A stretch of DNA of 39,866 nt, taken from an uncultured Clostridia bacterium. Its GTDB lineage: Bacteria; Bacillota; Clostridia; Oscillospirales; CAG-272. The stretch spans positions 1 through 39,866 of the forward strand of contig CANQMS010000018.1 of assembly GCA_947624995.1 (NCBI GenBank). The letters run 5' to 3'. The notes below the pieces were generated by a model. That model was not told the origin of the DNA, ran no database searches, and saw only the letters and a program-made list of their open reading frames with translations. Within the stretch, counting starts at the first letter, position 1, and each line of letters starts with the position of its first letter. This document shows positions 15,841-24,767 of the stretch, one piece after another. Both the position numbers and the translations under genes were made by a program.

Positions 15841-17544
15841 TTAGGCTACGAATTTGAAGCTCTGCGGGTTTTCCCGAATTTCTTCCATCATAGCCCGGAT
15901 TTCTTTTTCGGTGGGAATATCGATCATTCCCGCCGCTGTGAAGTAGATATCCACCTTGACGTGACAGTGACCGTCATACTTGTCGTTGTTGTGAATTTCA
16001 ATGCGCTCGATCAGCGAGTTGACAAGGGTAGGCGTAAGCTCTTTGACATCGGTGATCTCCCGCAGAGTACGGAGTATCAGCCGCAAATCCACCGCTTTCT
16101 GTTCGGCGTTCTGCAAGGTCTTCTGACCTTCGGCAACCTCCGCTGTCAGCGTTTTCTGTTCCTGCTCGTATTTTCGGAGCATCGTTGCAAACCGTTCGTC
16201 GGAGAGAAGACCGGAGGCGTTCTGCTCGAATACCCGTTCAATCAGCCGGTCGATTTCCCTGATCCGCTTTGTTCCATTATCCACCGCCTGCTGAAGCCTT
16301 TTGTATTCCTTCTGCCGCATAGCGTTGTTCTTCTTTGCCAGCATATACAGAAACACCGGCTCATAGCAGCGTACAAAGTCCGCAAGATTGCTGACAGCCT
16401 CCAATACGATTCGCTCCAGCACCACATCCCGGATATAGTGGATTTGGCATTTTCCTCTGCCGGATTTGTAATTAGAACATCGCCAAAACTCCTGATTGCG
16501 TTTCAGGCTTTTTGCGGCGCAGAAATGCAGCTTGGCACCGCAGTCGGGGCAGTAGACTAAGCCGGAAAAGAGACTTGCCCTGCCGGTCTTGGTAGGTCTG
16601 CGGCGGTTTTCCCGAAGCTCCTGCACCCGAAGCCACTGTTCTTCCGAGATAATCGGCTCCTGCATATCGGGGATGATCTGATGCTCCTCTTTCGGCTTGT
16701 AGATCGTTTTATGCACCTTGTAGCTGACGGTGGTGGTCTTGAAGTTGACCGCACAACCGGTGTACTGCCGGTTTTCAAGAATACCTACAATCGTTTTCTG
16801 CTCCCACGCATAGGGATTTTGGTACTCTTTCCGTGCGTGTGTTCTGCCTACGGATTCATAATAGGCGCTTGGGATCAGCACCTGCTCTTTCTCAAGCTGC
16901 CGTGCGATTTGGGACGGACCACGCCCCGCAAGGCAGAGCGCATAAATCCGTTTTACCACCTCTGCGGCGGGTTCGTCTACGACCCATTGCTTCGGGTCGC
17001 TCTCCGACTTCTTGTATCCAAACGGTACGGTTGGGGATACCCGTTCGCCGTGTTCCGCTTTCGACTGCCATACCGCACGGATTTTCTTGGAGGTCTGCGC
17101 CGCATACCACTCGTTGAAAATATTGTAAAACGGCAGCATTTCCATTCCGTCGCCGGTACTGCTGTTCACATTCTCCTGTATGGAGATAAAGGTAATGCCG
17201 AGAGAGGGGTAAACGATCTGCGTAAGTCTCCCGGCTTCCACCTGCTCACGCCCGAACCTGCTGAGGTCTTTTACAATGATCCGGCATATCTTGCCTTCCT
17301 CAGCCATTCGCTGCATCTGCTGAAATCCGCTTCTTTCAAAGCTTGTGCCGGAAATTCCATCATCCACGAAGAACATCGTGTTCCCGTATCCACATTTTTT
17401 GCAGTAGTCCTGTAAAATCTGCTTTTGATTCGTAATGGAGTTTGACTCGTCGGCGTCGGCTTTCACATCGTCTACGGATAAGCGGCAGTAAAGCGCTGTA
17501 ATTTTTTCTTCGGTTTGCCCGTTTGTTTTGTTTGCTGTTGTCAT
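15841..17544 (-). CDS. Large serine recombinase (integrase of the element)
   Basis: A TnpX/TndX-type site-specific recombinase of 567 residues. The catalytic serine is in LYCRLSVDD near residue 20 and the conserved DLSRFGRE follows, completing the resolvase domain (about residues 15-165). A recombinase domain (PFGYKKSESDPKQW onward) and a zinc ribbon (YCPDCGAKLHF with later Cys) come next, then a long coiled-coil (about residues 400-500). The start at 17544 follows AAGGAGA. Its 3' end points at the left edge, as usual for elements of this group. It catalyses excision and insertion at short cores and should be distinct from the tyrosine recombinase at 24768. Confidence 0.93.
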   Translation of the reverse strand: MTTANKTNGQTEEKITALYCRLSVDDVKADADESNSITNQKQILQDYCKKCGYGNTMFFVDDGISGTSFERSGFQQMQRMAEEGKICRIIVKDLSRFGREQVEAGRLTQIVYPSLGITFISIQENVNSSTGDGMEMLPFYNIFNEWYAAQTSKKIRAVWQSKAEHGERVSPTVPFGYKKSESDPKQWVVDEPAAEVVKRIYALCLAGRGPSQIARQLEKEQVLIPSAYYESVGRTHARKEYQNPYAWEQKTIVGILENRQYTGCAVNFKTTTVSYKVHKTIYKPKEEHQIIPDMQEPIISEEQWLRVQELRENRRRPTKTGRASLFSGLVYCPDCGAKLHFCAAKSLKRNQEFWRCSNYKSGRGKCQIHYIRDVVLERIVLEAVSNLADFVRCYEPVFLYMLAKKNNAMRQKEYKRLQQAVDNGTKRIREIDRLIERVFEQNASGLLSDERFATMLRKYEQEQKTLTAEVAEGQKTLQNAEQKAVDLRLILRTLREITDVKELTPTLVNSLIERIEIHNNDKYDGHCHVKVDIYFTAAGMIDIPTEKEIRAMMEEIRENPQSFKFVA

Positions 17545-17630
17545 TTTGAAAATTCTCCTTTCCGACAACCGGGCATTGCAAAGGCATTATCATTTTACAA
17601 TACCCGACTGTCTTTTTCCAATGTGTGAAA

Positions 17631-17906
17631 TCAGATCAGCTTTTCCGAGAGGATCAGCCGTTTGAATTGCTCCAGTACGCTTTCCTTACCCGTTGTGCTG
17701 AAATGGGTGCGGACGTCATAAGCGGTGCCGCCGATTTTCAGAGAAAACTCGTCCTCGCCACGAAAGCACACCAATTCTCCGCTTTCAATGTTGACGTCGG
17801 GGCAGGATCGAAGTACAATATCATTGAGATTGTTTTCCTCTATGGGCTTCGGCGGCAGCATCCAAATGACATTCGGATTCACTGTAAAACCGTCTTTTGT
17901 TCTCAT
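17631..17906 (-). CDS. TnpW-family small protein
   Basis: A 91-residue protein. The C-terminal part, SLKIGGTAYDVRTHFSTTGK followed by ESVLEQFKRLILSE, matches the pattern of the transposon-encoded TnpW family, small proteins found beside serine recombinases in clostridial elements; their function is unknown. Here the N-terminal half is longer than in most copies. It lies between the recombinase and the ParB-like gene in the same direction and is probably co-transcribed with the mobilisation genes. Confidence 0.7.
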   Translation of the reverse strand: MRTKDGFTVNPNVIWMLPPKPIEENNLNDIVLRSCPDVNIESGELVCFRGEDEFSLKIGGTAYDVRTHFSTTGKESVLEQFKRLILSEKLI

Positions 17907-17917
17907 ATTCTTTCACC

Positions 17918-18775
17918 TCACCTTTCGTCACGGCTTCTCTGCCGGATGAGAAATTTGCGGTAATGCTCGCAGGCTTTGAGAACGAAATCCTCCGCCTGTT
18001 TCGGGTTGGCGTTGGGAACAAACTGCCGGATGCGCTCCATCGGCAGCTTGAACATCTCCCGCTGGTTCGCTTTTTCCTCCGTCATAATGCCACGGAGGAC
18101 AGGCGGCGAAAGCAGTCCCTCCCGGTCTGCCTTGTGCAGCCGGAACGCCTGCGAATAGGACGGGGTGCAGTCGTTTATCTCGCACTGTTCCAAAACCTCC
18201 CGCTGTATCGTCTCATCCAGATAGGAAAGCTCCACGCCAACGGACAGAGCCATCTTGCCCTCGTCCATTTTGTCGAGGAATTCGGGGATCAGGTGGGTTA
18301 GACGGATATATCGCTTAATGGTATCTTTGCTTGTACCGACATCTTCCGCTATCTGTTCAGTTGCCAACTTCGGTGCAATTTGCACCGAAGTTAAATCTGA
18401 CCTAAACCCTCTGTGATTTAATGCCTCCGCTTTCATCTTGTACGCAAACGCCTTTTCGGAGGGTAGGATATGCTCCCGGTGCAGATTGCTATCCACAAGG
18501 AGGATGGCGGCGGCTTCCCGGTCGATGGCATAAATCAAGGCAGGAACCGTTTCCAGCCCTGCCTTCTTCGCCGCATACAGCCTGCGGTGTCCCGATATGA
18601 CCTCATAGTGATCCGGCTGTCCGTCCTTTGGCCGAACGAGCAGCGGAGAGAGGATTCCGTTTTGTCGGATACTTTCCGTCAAGCTCTCCATTTCCTCGTT
18701 GTCCTGCACCTTGTACGGATGCCCCTCAAAAGGGTGTAATTGCTCCAAAGATATATTAGTTTTTGTATTCTTCAT
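17918..18775 (-). CDS. ParB/RepB/Spo0J-family protein
   Basis: A 285-residue ParB-type protein. The N-terminal domain has the CTP-binding/nuclease-fold motifs RQNGILSPLLVRP and EVISGHRRLYAAKKAG. The central helix-turn-helix segment is ATEQIAEDVGTSKDTIKRYI. It may bind a parS-like site and help maintain or regulate the element. No ParA partner is encoded nearby, although an actin-type ParM is. Its start overlaps the stop of the relaxase gene by four bases, so translation is coupled. Confidence 0.88.
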   Translation of the reverse strand: MKNTKTNISLEQLHPFEGHPYKVQDNEEMESLTESIRQNGILSPLLVRPKDGQPDHYEVISGHRRLYAAKKAGLETVPALIYAIDREAAAILLVDSNLHREHILPSEKAFAYKMKAEALNHRGFRSDLTSVQIAPKLATEQIAEDVGTSKDTIKRYIRLTHLIPEFLDKMDEGKMALSVGVELSYLDETIQREVLEQCEINDCTPSYSQAFRLHKADREGLLSPPVLRGIMTEEKANQREMFKLPMERIRQFVPNANPKQAEDFVLKACEHYRKFLIRQRSRDER

Positions 18776-20145
18776 CGTTCATGACCTCGTTCTTTCTTTA
18801 TCATTAAGTTGTTGTGTTTCAATTCGATCTGCCGTTCAGCGTCAAGAAGCTCCTTGATTCTCGGAATATGCTCCTCAATGCGCTTGGCAATTTTTAATTC
18901 CTTGCGTAAAGGCGTGATCTGCCTTGTGAGTTCCTTTGCCTGTTCCTTCAGCGCCGCACCTTCCTCCGGCGATTGTACCCGCCGCAGCTTCAGGCGCAGG
19001 GCGTAGCGTTTTTTCTCCAGTTCGGCGATCCGGGCAGACATACTTTCCTGAAACGACAAAAGCTCCTTTGGCGACCGGATGTTGTTGTCGCAAAGGAGCC
19101 AGTATTCTTCCAGATATTGATCTAATTTCCGTACTTCCGCCCGCATCATTGGGGAAAGCGGACGGTTTGGCTGCTGCTCGACGTTATTGCCGGTACAGAG
19201 TTTTAAGAGTTCTATGAATAGCTGAAACAGCAGCGTCACCGTGTCCATCCGCTGCGCCTTTCGGAATTCATATTCAAAGGACAACAGAGGTTTTCGTTTC
19301 CATATGGGATATACAATCGCATACAGCTCCGGTTTGCGCTGGTTTTCAAGCAGTTTTTCCCGTATACGCTCTCTGGAATACTGCTCTCCGAGACTGTCGA
19401 TGCGGACGGCTCTCTCCCAGCCGTCGGCGGTTACAGACGGATGCTCATAGCGGAAATCCCGTTCCAAGCGATAACCGAGAGATTTCAGATAGTATTCAAG
19501 GCTCTTGTAGCTGGAACACTTTGAGAGCGCTTCATCCATATCTTTTTGCAGTTGTCCCCGGTGGGTGAGTTTACCGGACTTTTCAGCCCAGTACGCTCTT
19601 TTATTTCTGTAAAAGTGCGTGAACGGGATGACGGATTTCCCATGTTCTCTGCATACGGCGTCGGAGATTTCCCGCAGCTCGATGTGGTCACGGATATGGT
19701 TTTCAAACTTCCTGCCGGTCTTGAAGGACACCGAATTGACCACAAAATGATTATGAAGATGATCTGTGTTCAGATGGGTGGTGACAACGACCTCAAAGTT
19801 TTCGCCCCACATCCGCCGTGCGGTTTCCACGCCGATTTTGTGTGCTTCCTCCGGCGTGACCTCGCCCGACGCAAAGCTCTGATACCCGTGATACGCCACA
19901 TTGCCGCCGAGCTTGCCGTATCGCCGCTTGGTCGCCATCATGCAGCGGTACGCTCTCTGCTTCGGGCAGTTGATCCCCGATACATACATTGTCCGGTCGG
20001 TCTTCTGATCGTTCTCCACATACCGCAGCGCCGCCCACAAATCTTCGTCTAAAAACCTTTTGTCGGTGGTCTTATCGGGATTCTCGGCGTAGTCGATGAC
20101 CTCCTTCAATCGGGATTTGACCGGCCAGAAGCCTGTGCTTGCCAT
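18772..20145 (-). CDS. Relaxase (mobilisation nuclease)
   Basis: A 457-residue relaxase. The three-histidine metal site is in VVVTTHLNTDHLHNHFVVNS near residue 125, the diagnostic motif of MOBP-type relaxases. The nicking tyrosine is expected earlier in the N-terminal domain (candidates around residues 50-90). The C-terminal third is charged and coiled-coil-like. It should nick oriT and lead the strand during mobilisation by a helper conjugative element. The gene overlaps the accessory gene upstream by 40 bases and the ParB gene by four. Confidence 0.9.
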   Translation of the reverse strand: MASTGFWPVKSRLKEVIDYAENPDKTTDKRFLDEDLWAALRYVENDQKTDRTMYVSGINCPKQRAYRCMMATKRRYGKLGGNVAYHGYQSFASGEVTPEEAHKIGVETARRMWGENFEVVVTTHLNTDHLHNHFVVNSVSFKTGRKFENHIRDHIELREISDAVCREHGKSVIPFTHFYRNKRAYWAEKSGKLTHRGQLQKDMDEALSKCSSYKSLEYYLKSLGYRLERDFRYEHPSVTADGWERAVRIDSLGEQYSRERIREKLLENQRKPELYAIVYPIWKRKPLLSFEYEFRKAQRMDTVTLLFQLFIELLKLCTGNNVEQQPNRPLSPMMRAEVRKLDQYLEEYWLLCDNNIRSPKELLSFQESMSARIAELEKKRYALRLKLRRVQSPEEGAALKEQAKELTRQITPLRKELKIAKRIEEHIPRIKELLDAERQIELKHNNLMIKKERGHER

Positions 20146-20465
20146 TCCGCCACCTCCCGCACGATTTCCTTTCTGCTCTGCTTCGGCGTATCTATGAATT
20201 CCGCATAAATCTCGTCAAACAGCGCCATCGCCGCTGCTTCGGTTTCGGGAGAAAGTTCCCGGTTCAGAAGCTCGCACAGTTTGTCGTAGAAATCAAAAAA
20301 GGCGTCGGGCTGCACCGCTTTCGGTGCATAGCCCAGCGCCCTTTTTACAACATATTCACTCATCGGCAGTCCGCACGTTTTGGCTATATGCCGGATGGCT
20401 TCTTTTTCTTTCGGATTCACCCGTATTTCCATTCGGGACAGTTTTTCTTTTGGGTTTCTGTTCAT
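20106..20465 (-). CDS. Mobilisation accessory protein (MobC-like)
   Basis: A 119-residue protein beginning MNRNPKEKLSRMEIRVNPKE and continuing with AIRHIAKTCGLPMSEYVVKR, the ribbon-helix-helix pattern of relaxosome accessory proteins (MobC/plasmid mobilisation family). It probably binds oriT next to the relaxase cut site. I chose the start at 20465, with AAAGGA upstream, rather than the longer frame, because residues before it are encoded by the hairpin-rich oriT-like DNA. The stop lies 40 bases inside the relaxase gene. Confidence 0.8.
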   Translation of the reverse strand: MNRNPKEKLSRMEIRVNPKEKEAIRHIAKTCGLPMSEYVVKRALGYAPKAVQPDAFFDFYDKLCELLNRELSPETEAAAMALFDEIYAEFIDTPKQSRKEIVREVAEWQAQASGRSNPD

Positions 20466-20734
20466 AAAATCATCCTTTCTTAGCGGGGTATTAGGGGCGG
20501 ATGCCCCTAAAGGGGAACAGGCGGCGCTTCCGCTGCCTGTTCTTTGGGAACTTGCCGTACAAGTTCCCTGCTTGCTACGGTGTAAGACGAACACCGCAGG
20601 TGAATTTCTCCCATCCTCTGCGGCTTGCACCGTAGGGGAGCGTTCTCTGTGTTTTGCTATTCGGTGCATTGCGCCACTTTGGCACGGTTTTTGCGTTGGG
20701 AGCGTCTGTTTGAGCCAAAAATCGCTGTCTTGGC
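20466..20734. other. Probable oriT region: three hairpins before the mobilisation genes
   Basis: This gene-free stretch has three clean inverted repeats in a row: TTAGGGGC/GCCCCTAA (20491-20510), a 12-bp stem GAACAGGCGGCG with one G:T pair (20515-20542), and GGGAACTTG/CAAGTTCCC with five loop bases (20546-20568). A further pair CTACGGTG/CACCGTAG brackets about 20574-20636. Position immediately upstream of mobC-relaxase is where oriT is usually found. The nick site is not identified. The part after 20640 shows nothing I can name. Confidence 0.55.
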
Positions 20735-21051
20735 TCAGCCGAACATTTCTAAATCTGCAAGGACATTTTTGGCGTTCTCCGCTTTCTGTTCTTCGGTTAG
20801 TTCTGCCGTAACCGCTACTGCGGTAGGAGGCTCAGAAACCACCGCCACCGTCTGCACTTCCTCACGAAAAATCTGCCGTATGCTTTCAAGCAAGGTTTCG
20901 TTATCAGCGTTTTCCTTATTCATATAGGCAATAACGGCGTCTCTACGATAAACTTATTACGGGATTTGTTTAAGTTTTGCAGATATTCAGCGGCTTTCCT
21001 TTCGTCCGGCACATCGGCGTGGAATCTTACATTGATACGGTAATCACTCAT
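20735..21051 (-). pseudogene. ParR-like centromere-binding protein, split by a frameshift
   Basis: Two small frames touch at 20920-20923. The first (21051-20920, 43 aa) starts MSDYRINVRFHADVPDERKA and continues AAEYLQNLNKSRNKFIVE, a ParR/StbB-like ribbon-helix-helix start. The second (20923-20735) continues with NKENADNETLLESIRQIFRE. Restoring one base near 20936 joins them as FIVEDAVIAYMNKEN, giving a normal protein of about 105 residues. It follows parM with a four-base overlap, the usual order. As read, the DNA-binding half is cut from its C-terminus. A real one-base deletion and an assembly indel are both possible. Confidence 0.65.
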
Positions 21052-21971
21052 ACTGCCGCACCCGATTTCAACTGAAGCTCCGCCATATACTCATAGCCCT
21101 TTGCGGCGGCACAGACGTCATCCACAAACTTCACCCTGTCGGCGTTGAACCGATAGAAGTTCTTGACAAGGCATCCGCCTCCGCCTGTGATATACAACAT
21201 CATCGTGTTTTCGTCATAGCCGTGTTCCCGCAGCCTGCGGAAAATATCCCGCACATATTCGGCGGCAACGCTCTTGATGATTTTCAAATCGGCGGGCGCT
21301 ATATTTGCCGTGCCCGTAATCAGCACTTCCTCGATGATGGCGTCGTTGATTTCTCGACGGGTTTTCTGCATAAACAGCTCCCGCACGGCGAGGGTGCATT
21401 GATAGGTTCCGAATTTCTCGGTGAACATCTTACCCGCCTGCGGTCTGCCGTTTATCATATACAAAACATTCATTGTTCCGTTGCCGATGTCTGCGATCAG
21501 ATTGACGCCGTTCATCGTTGACGCAAAGCTTGCTATGGCGGCGTATCCCTGCGGATAGATGCGGACGCCCTCCACCGTAATGTGGTAATCCTTCTTCTGA
21601 TAAGTGAAGCAGACTTCCTTGTTTTTACCGAGATAAGCGGCAAAATCCTTTTTCTGTCCGCTTGTCCAAGTCAGCGGCAGCCCAGCGGCAAGGATCACTT
21701 TTGCGTCGTTCAGTTTTTCCCGCCGCAGTTCTTTGGCTATGGCGGCGAGGGTGAGGATATAGTAATCCTCATCCCGGATTTTATCCGGCAGGAACTCCTT
21801 GTGTCCTTCGCCGATCAGATAATACTTGCCGTCGTAAACAAGCATATCGCCTGTAAACAGCGGCTCGGCGTCGTAAGCAAGGACGCCGGTGGGGAAACAG
21901 CAGTTTGCCGTTTTCATATTGCCGTATCCGTGGTCGATCCCGATGATTTTTGTGTTGTTGATGGTTTTCAT
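21048..21971 (-). CDS. ParM/StbA-like actin-type segregation ATPase
   Basis: An actin-fold ATPase of 307 residues. The phosphate-1 motif is GIDHGYGNMKTAN, the phosphate-2 motif is LIADIGNGTMNVLYM and the adenosine motif is YITGGGGCLVK. Plasmid ParM filaments push replicated copies apart with the help of ParR bound to parC. Here it may stabilise an excised circular form of the element. The start at 21971 follows GAAGGA; a longer frame upstream has no family support. It is probably co-transcribed with the Cys-rich gene before it and the ParR-like gene after it. Confidence 0.88.
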   Translation of the reverse strand: MKTINNTKIIGIDHGYGNMKTANCCFPTGVLAYDAEPLFTGDMLVYDGKYYLIGEGHKEFLPDKIRDEDYYILTLAAIAKELRREKLNDAKVILAAGLPLTWTSGQKKDFAAYLGKNKEVCFTYQKKDYHITVEGVRIYPQGYAAIASFASTMNGVNLIADIGNGTMNVLYMINGRPQAGKMFTEKFGTYQCTLAVRELFMQKTRREINDAIIEEVLITGTANIAPADLKIIKSVAAEYVRDIFRRLREHGYDENTMMLYITGGGGCLVKNFYRFNADRVKFVDDVCAAAKGYEYMAELQLKSGAAV

Positions 21972-22011
21972 AATGTTTTCCTTCTTTCTCCCCGTCTTTC
22001 CGGGGCGTCGA

Positions 22012-22242
22012 TTACAGGTTGTTTTGTCGCAGGATTTCTTCGTACAGTTCTTTGTCGGCGGGTAATACTGCCTTTTTGAAATAGTTGCAGTAGATTCCGT
22101 AAATGGAAATGAGCTGCACACAACGATGGCTTTCGCCGTCGTCCAGCAGCAGACAGCTTCCGTCTCCGTCGCAGTTGGCGCACAGCCTTTGGACAAGGCG
22201 GTGAACAGCGGCGGACTGCTTCGGCGTTACTTTCCAAACCAT
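22012..22242 (-). CDS. Cysteine-rich VLP-domain protein
   Basis: A 76-residue protein with the Cys_rich_VLP pattern: CANCDGDGSCLLLDDGESHR, then CVQLISIYGIYCNYF and AVLPADKELYEEIL. The five cysteines suggest a small metal-binding fold. The family is found almost only in mobile elements of Clostridia and has no known function. AAGGAGG lies before the ATG. It is the first gene of the left-pointing mobilisation/partition operon. The upstream region 22243-22523 holds the start regions of two divergent units. Confidence 0.8.
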   Translation of the reverse strand: MVWKVTPKQSAAVHRLVQRLCANCDGDGSCLLLDDGESHRCVQLISIYGIYCNYFKKAVLPADKELYEEILRQNNL

Positions 22243-22418
22243 TTGTCTTCCCTCCTTTCCTTTTTCGGGCAGCAAAAAAGCCGCCGGTTTCCCGACGGCA
22301 CAGCCCTGCATATTTGTGAGGTTTTTGATCCCTCTACTATATAGAATGTGGAAAAATGCGAAAATCAAATGGAATAGCGCAACAGCACGAAACGGAAAAC
22401 CGCAACACGGCTTATCCC

Positions 22419-22447
22419 TTGATTTTCCGCCATTTTTATGGTAGAAT
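22419..22447 (+). promoter_or_regulatory. Promoter of the DUF6076/sigma-like unit
   Basis: TTGATT (22419-22424), 17 bases, TAGAAT (22442-22447), 77 bases before the start at 22524. Confidence 0.5.
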
Positions 22448-22523
22448 GAGAAACAAGAGAGCAGAAGAAACTGGAACGGTGAAAAATCTTTTTCAAATCT
22501 TCTGCAAAGAGGGAGGCAAGCCT

Positions 22524-23648
22524 ATGAATCCGTTTCTTACGGCGGAATACCGGGACGGCAGGGTACGGATTGGAGAGAAAACCTATGCGGCGGGCGCTTA
22601 CGCCGTCCATCTGCTGAATCAGTATTACAAAAACGATACCGCCGCAAGGCTCAGCGTGTTCAAGATATATGGCTGGGATGTGGCAAATCAGCTTTCATGC
22701 GGATACATTGCCGAGCAGGATTTCTTCGGTGCGGGAAAGGAGATCCGGTTGATCCTTGATACGCTCCCCGATCTCAAACCTTTCGATCTGCTGGATATTC
22801 CCGCCGAGCAAAACAGAATTGCCGGACTGTTCTCACAGGACAGCTTTTCGCTGCTCACGGATTGCTTCCGCCGCCGTTCCGCAGTGGAAAGCCGACCGCA
22901 AAACGAGTTAGATGTAGGCGTTCTTCCCTCGGAATATGACAAGGGTATTTTCCAAAGCGCAGCAGAACGGATAGCGGAAATATCGGATACCCTTTCGTTC
23001 TACAACGCCGTTTCCGACGATATGCAAAGCGCATTTGACAAACTGAAAGCATTTGTATCCCGCTTGGATGAAGTTTCCCGCTTTGATGAGGCGCATCTTC
23101 TCCCGATTGCGCTGGAGATATTCAACGCGGCTCCTTTTCCCGTCCGAACGGAATATGTGCCGCAGCAGAAGAACGCCAAAAGCTCTGTCTCCGTAGTCGC
23201 ACGGAAGCTGTACTTTGACCGTTATTACAGCTTTGTCATAACGGATTTCTTTGAGGGACTGCATTACGGGCATTATCCGAGACGGTGCGGAATTTGCAAA
23301 AACTATTTCCTGATGACCTCCGCCCGCCGCCAGCAGTATTGCAATGGGATCGCTCCCTATGAAGTCCGTGGCAAAAGGCTCACCTGCCGGAAGTACGCCG
23401 CCAGCGTTCACCGCAAGGAGCTTGCCGCCGCCGATCCGGTCATCGACCTCTACAATCGCCGCTGCGCCGCCATCCGTGTGGAAAAAGGCAGGCAGACGAT
23501 CACACCGGAGTTTGCCAAGGCGGCGCAGACGCTGGCGAAGGAATACAAGCTGCGTGCCAAGCAGGACGCTGCGTATGCCAAAAAACAGTATGCCGCAAAC
23601 ATGAGCCGGGAACGGCTCTATGCCGAAACAGACAAGCGGATGAAATGA
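22524..23648 (+). CDS. DUF6076-type element protein
   Basis: A 374-residue protein of the uncharacterised DUF6076 type found in mobile elements. The C-terminal part has a zinc-finger-like cluster: HYPRRCGICKNYFLMTSARR, QQYCNG and LTCRKY, reminiscent of CGNR-type fingers that bind nucleic acid. The N-terminal 200 residues are helical without recognisable motifs. The start at 22524 follows GGGAGG; the frame before it is not supported. The next gene begins 31 bases after its stop, so they are probably co-transcribed. A regulatory role is possible but not shown. Confidence 0.7.
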   Translation: MNPFLTAEYRDGRVRIGEKTYAAGAYAVHLLNQYYKNDTAARLSVFKIYGWDVANQLSCGYIAEQDFFGAGKEIRLILDTLPDLKPFDLLDIPAEQNRIAGLFSQDSFSLLTDCFRRRSAVESRPQNELDVGVLPSEYDKGIFQSAAERIAEISDTLSFYNAVSDDMQSAFDKLKAFVSRLDEVSRFDEAHLLPIALEIFNAAPFPVRTEYVPQQKNAKSSVSVVARKLYFDRYYSFVITDFFEGLHYGHYPRRCGICKNYFLMTSARRQQYCNGIAPYEVRGKRLTCRKYAASVHRKELAAADPVIDLYNRRCAAIRVEKGRQTITPEFAKAAQTLAKEYKLRAKQDAAYAKKQYAANMSRERLYAETDKRMK

Positions 23649-23679
23649 ACCGCGTTTTCCCCGAAAGGAGGTGGAGGCC

Positions 23680-24585
23680 GTGGAGGAGTGGGAAAATCCA
23701 TTTACGATGTACCGTGTCACCCCGGCTCCGCCGAGGGAAAGAGATTTGCAGAGATATATCGACCGATACCTTGCCGAAAAAGACAAGAAATACTTCGATT
23801 GGTTTCTTCATTATTATGAGCGCACCATCAACGAAAAGGTTACGGAGATCGTGCGAAACTATTCGATGGCAGAGCATTTTCCCGACGTCAAGCAGGCGTA
23901 TGCTATGGGAATGTGGTCTGCGCTGCAAGCATACGACCCAAAGCGCGGCCTTCCTTTTATCGTATATATGAAACGCACCGCCATGCGGGCGGTACACGAT
24001 TACCTGCGGACTGCAAAAGCGCAGTTTTCCATACCGAACGTTGACGAATACCGTCTTTTACGGAAAGTCATGCGGCTGTACGCCGAACAGGGAAACAAAT
24101 ACGACGAAGATACGCTTCGGCTCATAGCCGGACAGGAGGGCATATCCGAAAAGACTGTCCGGGAGGTGATACTGGCCGGGCTGCGGAACACGCAGTTCGT
24201 GGAATATTACCGGACATATGCCGATGAGGACAGCGAGGAAACACGGGAAGAAATTGCCAGCGACAGCACCTCCGAAACGGAAACGCTGTTCTTCCGGCTC
24301 GAACGGGCGGAAGCGGTCATGGCGGCGTTTGAGAGTCTCGACTACCGGGAACGGGCGGTCGTTTCGGCGCACCTCGGATTCTGTATGGAGTGCTATTCCA
24401 CCGAATATATGGATGAAAACGATTTGGATGAGAACGGGAAGCCGGTACGCAAGGAACGAAAACCGGTTCCGTTCATCGACATTGCCATCGACCACGGATT
24501 ATCCTCCCCCGATACGGCGGACAAGATTTACCGCAGAGCCTTGCGGAAGATGAAAGGGAATTTGGATAAACGGGGACCCCATTAG
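23680..24585 (+). CDS. Sigma-70-like factor
   Basis: A 301-residue protein with sigma-like layout. The region-2-like part is YSMAEHFPDVKQAYAMGMWS with ALQAYDPKRGLPFIVYMKR, matching the pattern of -10 recognition helices. The C-terminal part has FESLDYRERAVVSAHLGF and a helix-turn-helix-like DIAIDHGLSSPDTADKIYRR, matching region 4. An acidic insertion (about residues 180-200 and 250-260) is unusual. The start is the GTG at 23680, seven bases after AAGGAGG. It may direct transcription of element genes; no matching promoter family was identified. A terminator follows. Confidence 0.7.
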   Translation: MEEWENPFTMYRVTPAPPRERDLQRYIDRYLAEKDKKYFDWFLHYYERTINEKVTEIVRNYSMAEHFPDVKQAYAMGMWSALQAYDPKRGLPFIVYMKRTAMRAVHDYLRTAKAQFSIPNVDEYRLLRKVMRLYAEQGNKYDEDTLRLIAGQEGISEKTVREVILAGLRNTQFVEYYRTYADEDSEETREEIASDSTSETETLFFRLERAEAVMAAFESLDYRERAVVSAHLGFCMECYSTEYMDENDLDENGKPVRKERKPVPFIDIAIDHGLSSPDTADKIYRRALRKMKGNLDKRGPH

Positions 24586-24600
24586 GCGTAAAAACGAAAA

Positions 24601-24648
24601 AAGCCCCGTCCGAAACGCAGAAAAACTGCAAATCGGGCGGGGCTTTGC
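24601..24648 (+). terminator. Terminator after the sigma-like gene
   Basis: AAGCCCCGTCCGA pairs with TCGGGCGGGGCTT (one G:T pair), with a small inner GCAG/CTGC hairpin. It isolates the tyrosine recombinase from the upstream unit. Confidence 0.8.
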
Positions 24649-24767
24649 CATGCCTGAAAATCCACACATTCGATAATTGCTCTGTATTTGCCTAAAATGG
24701 GTGTGTCCATATTTTTCATGCTTTTCGGGTAAAATACAGATACAATTTATCCGGAGGTCAAAACGAA

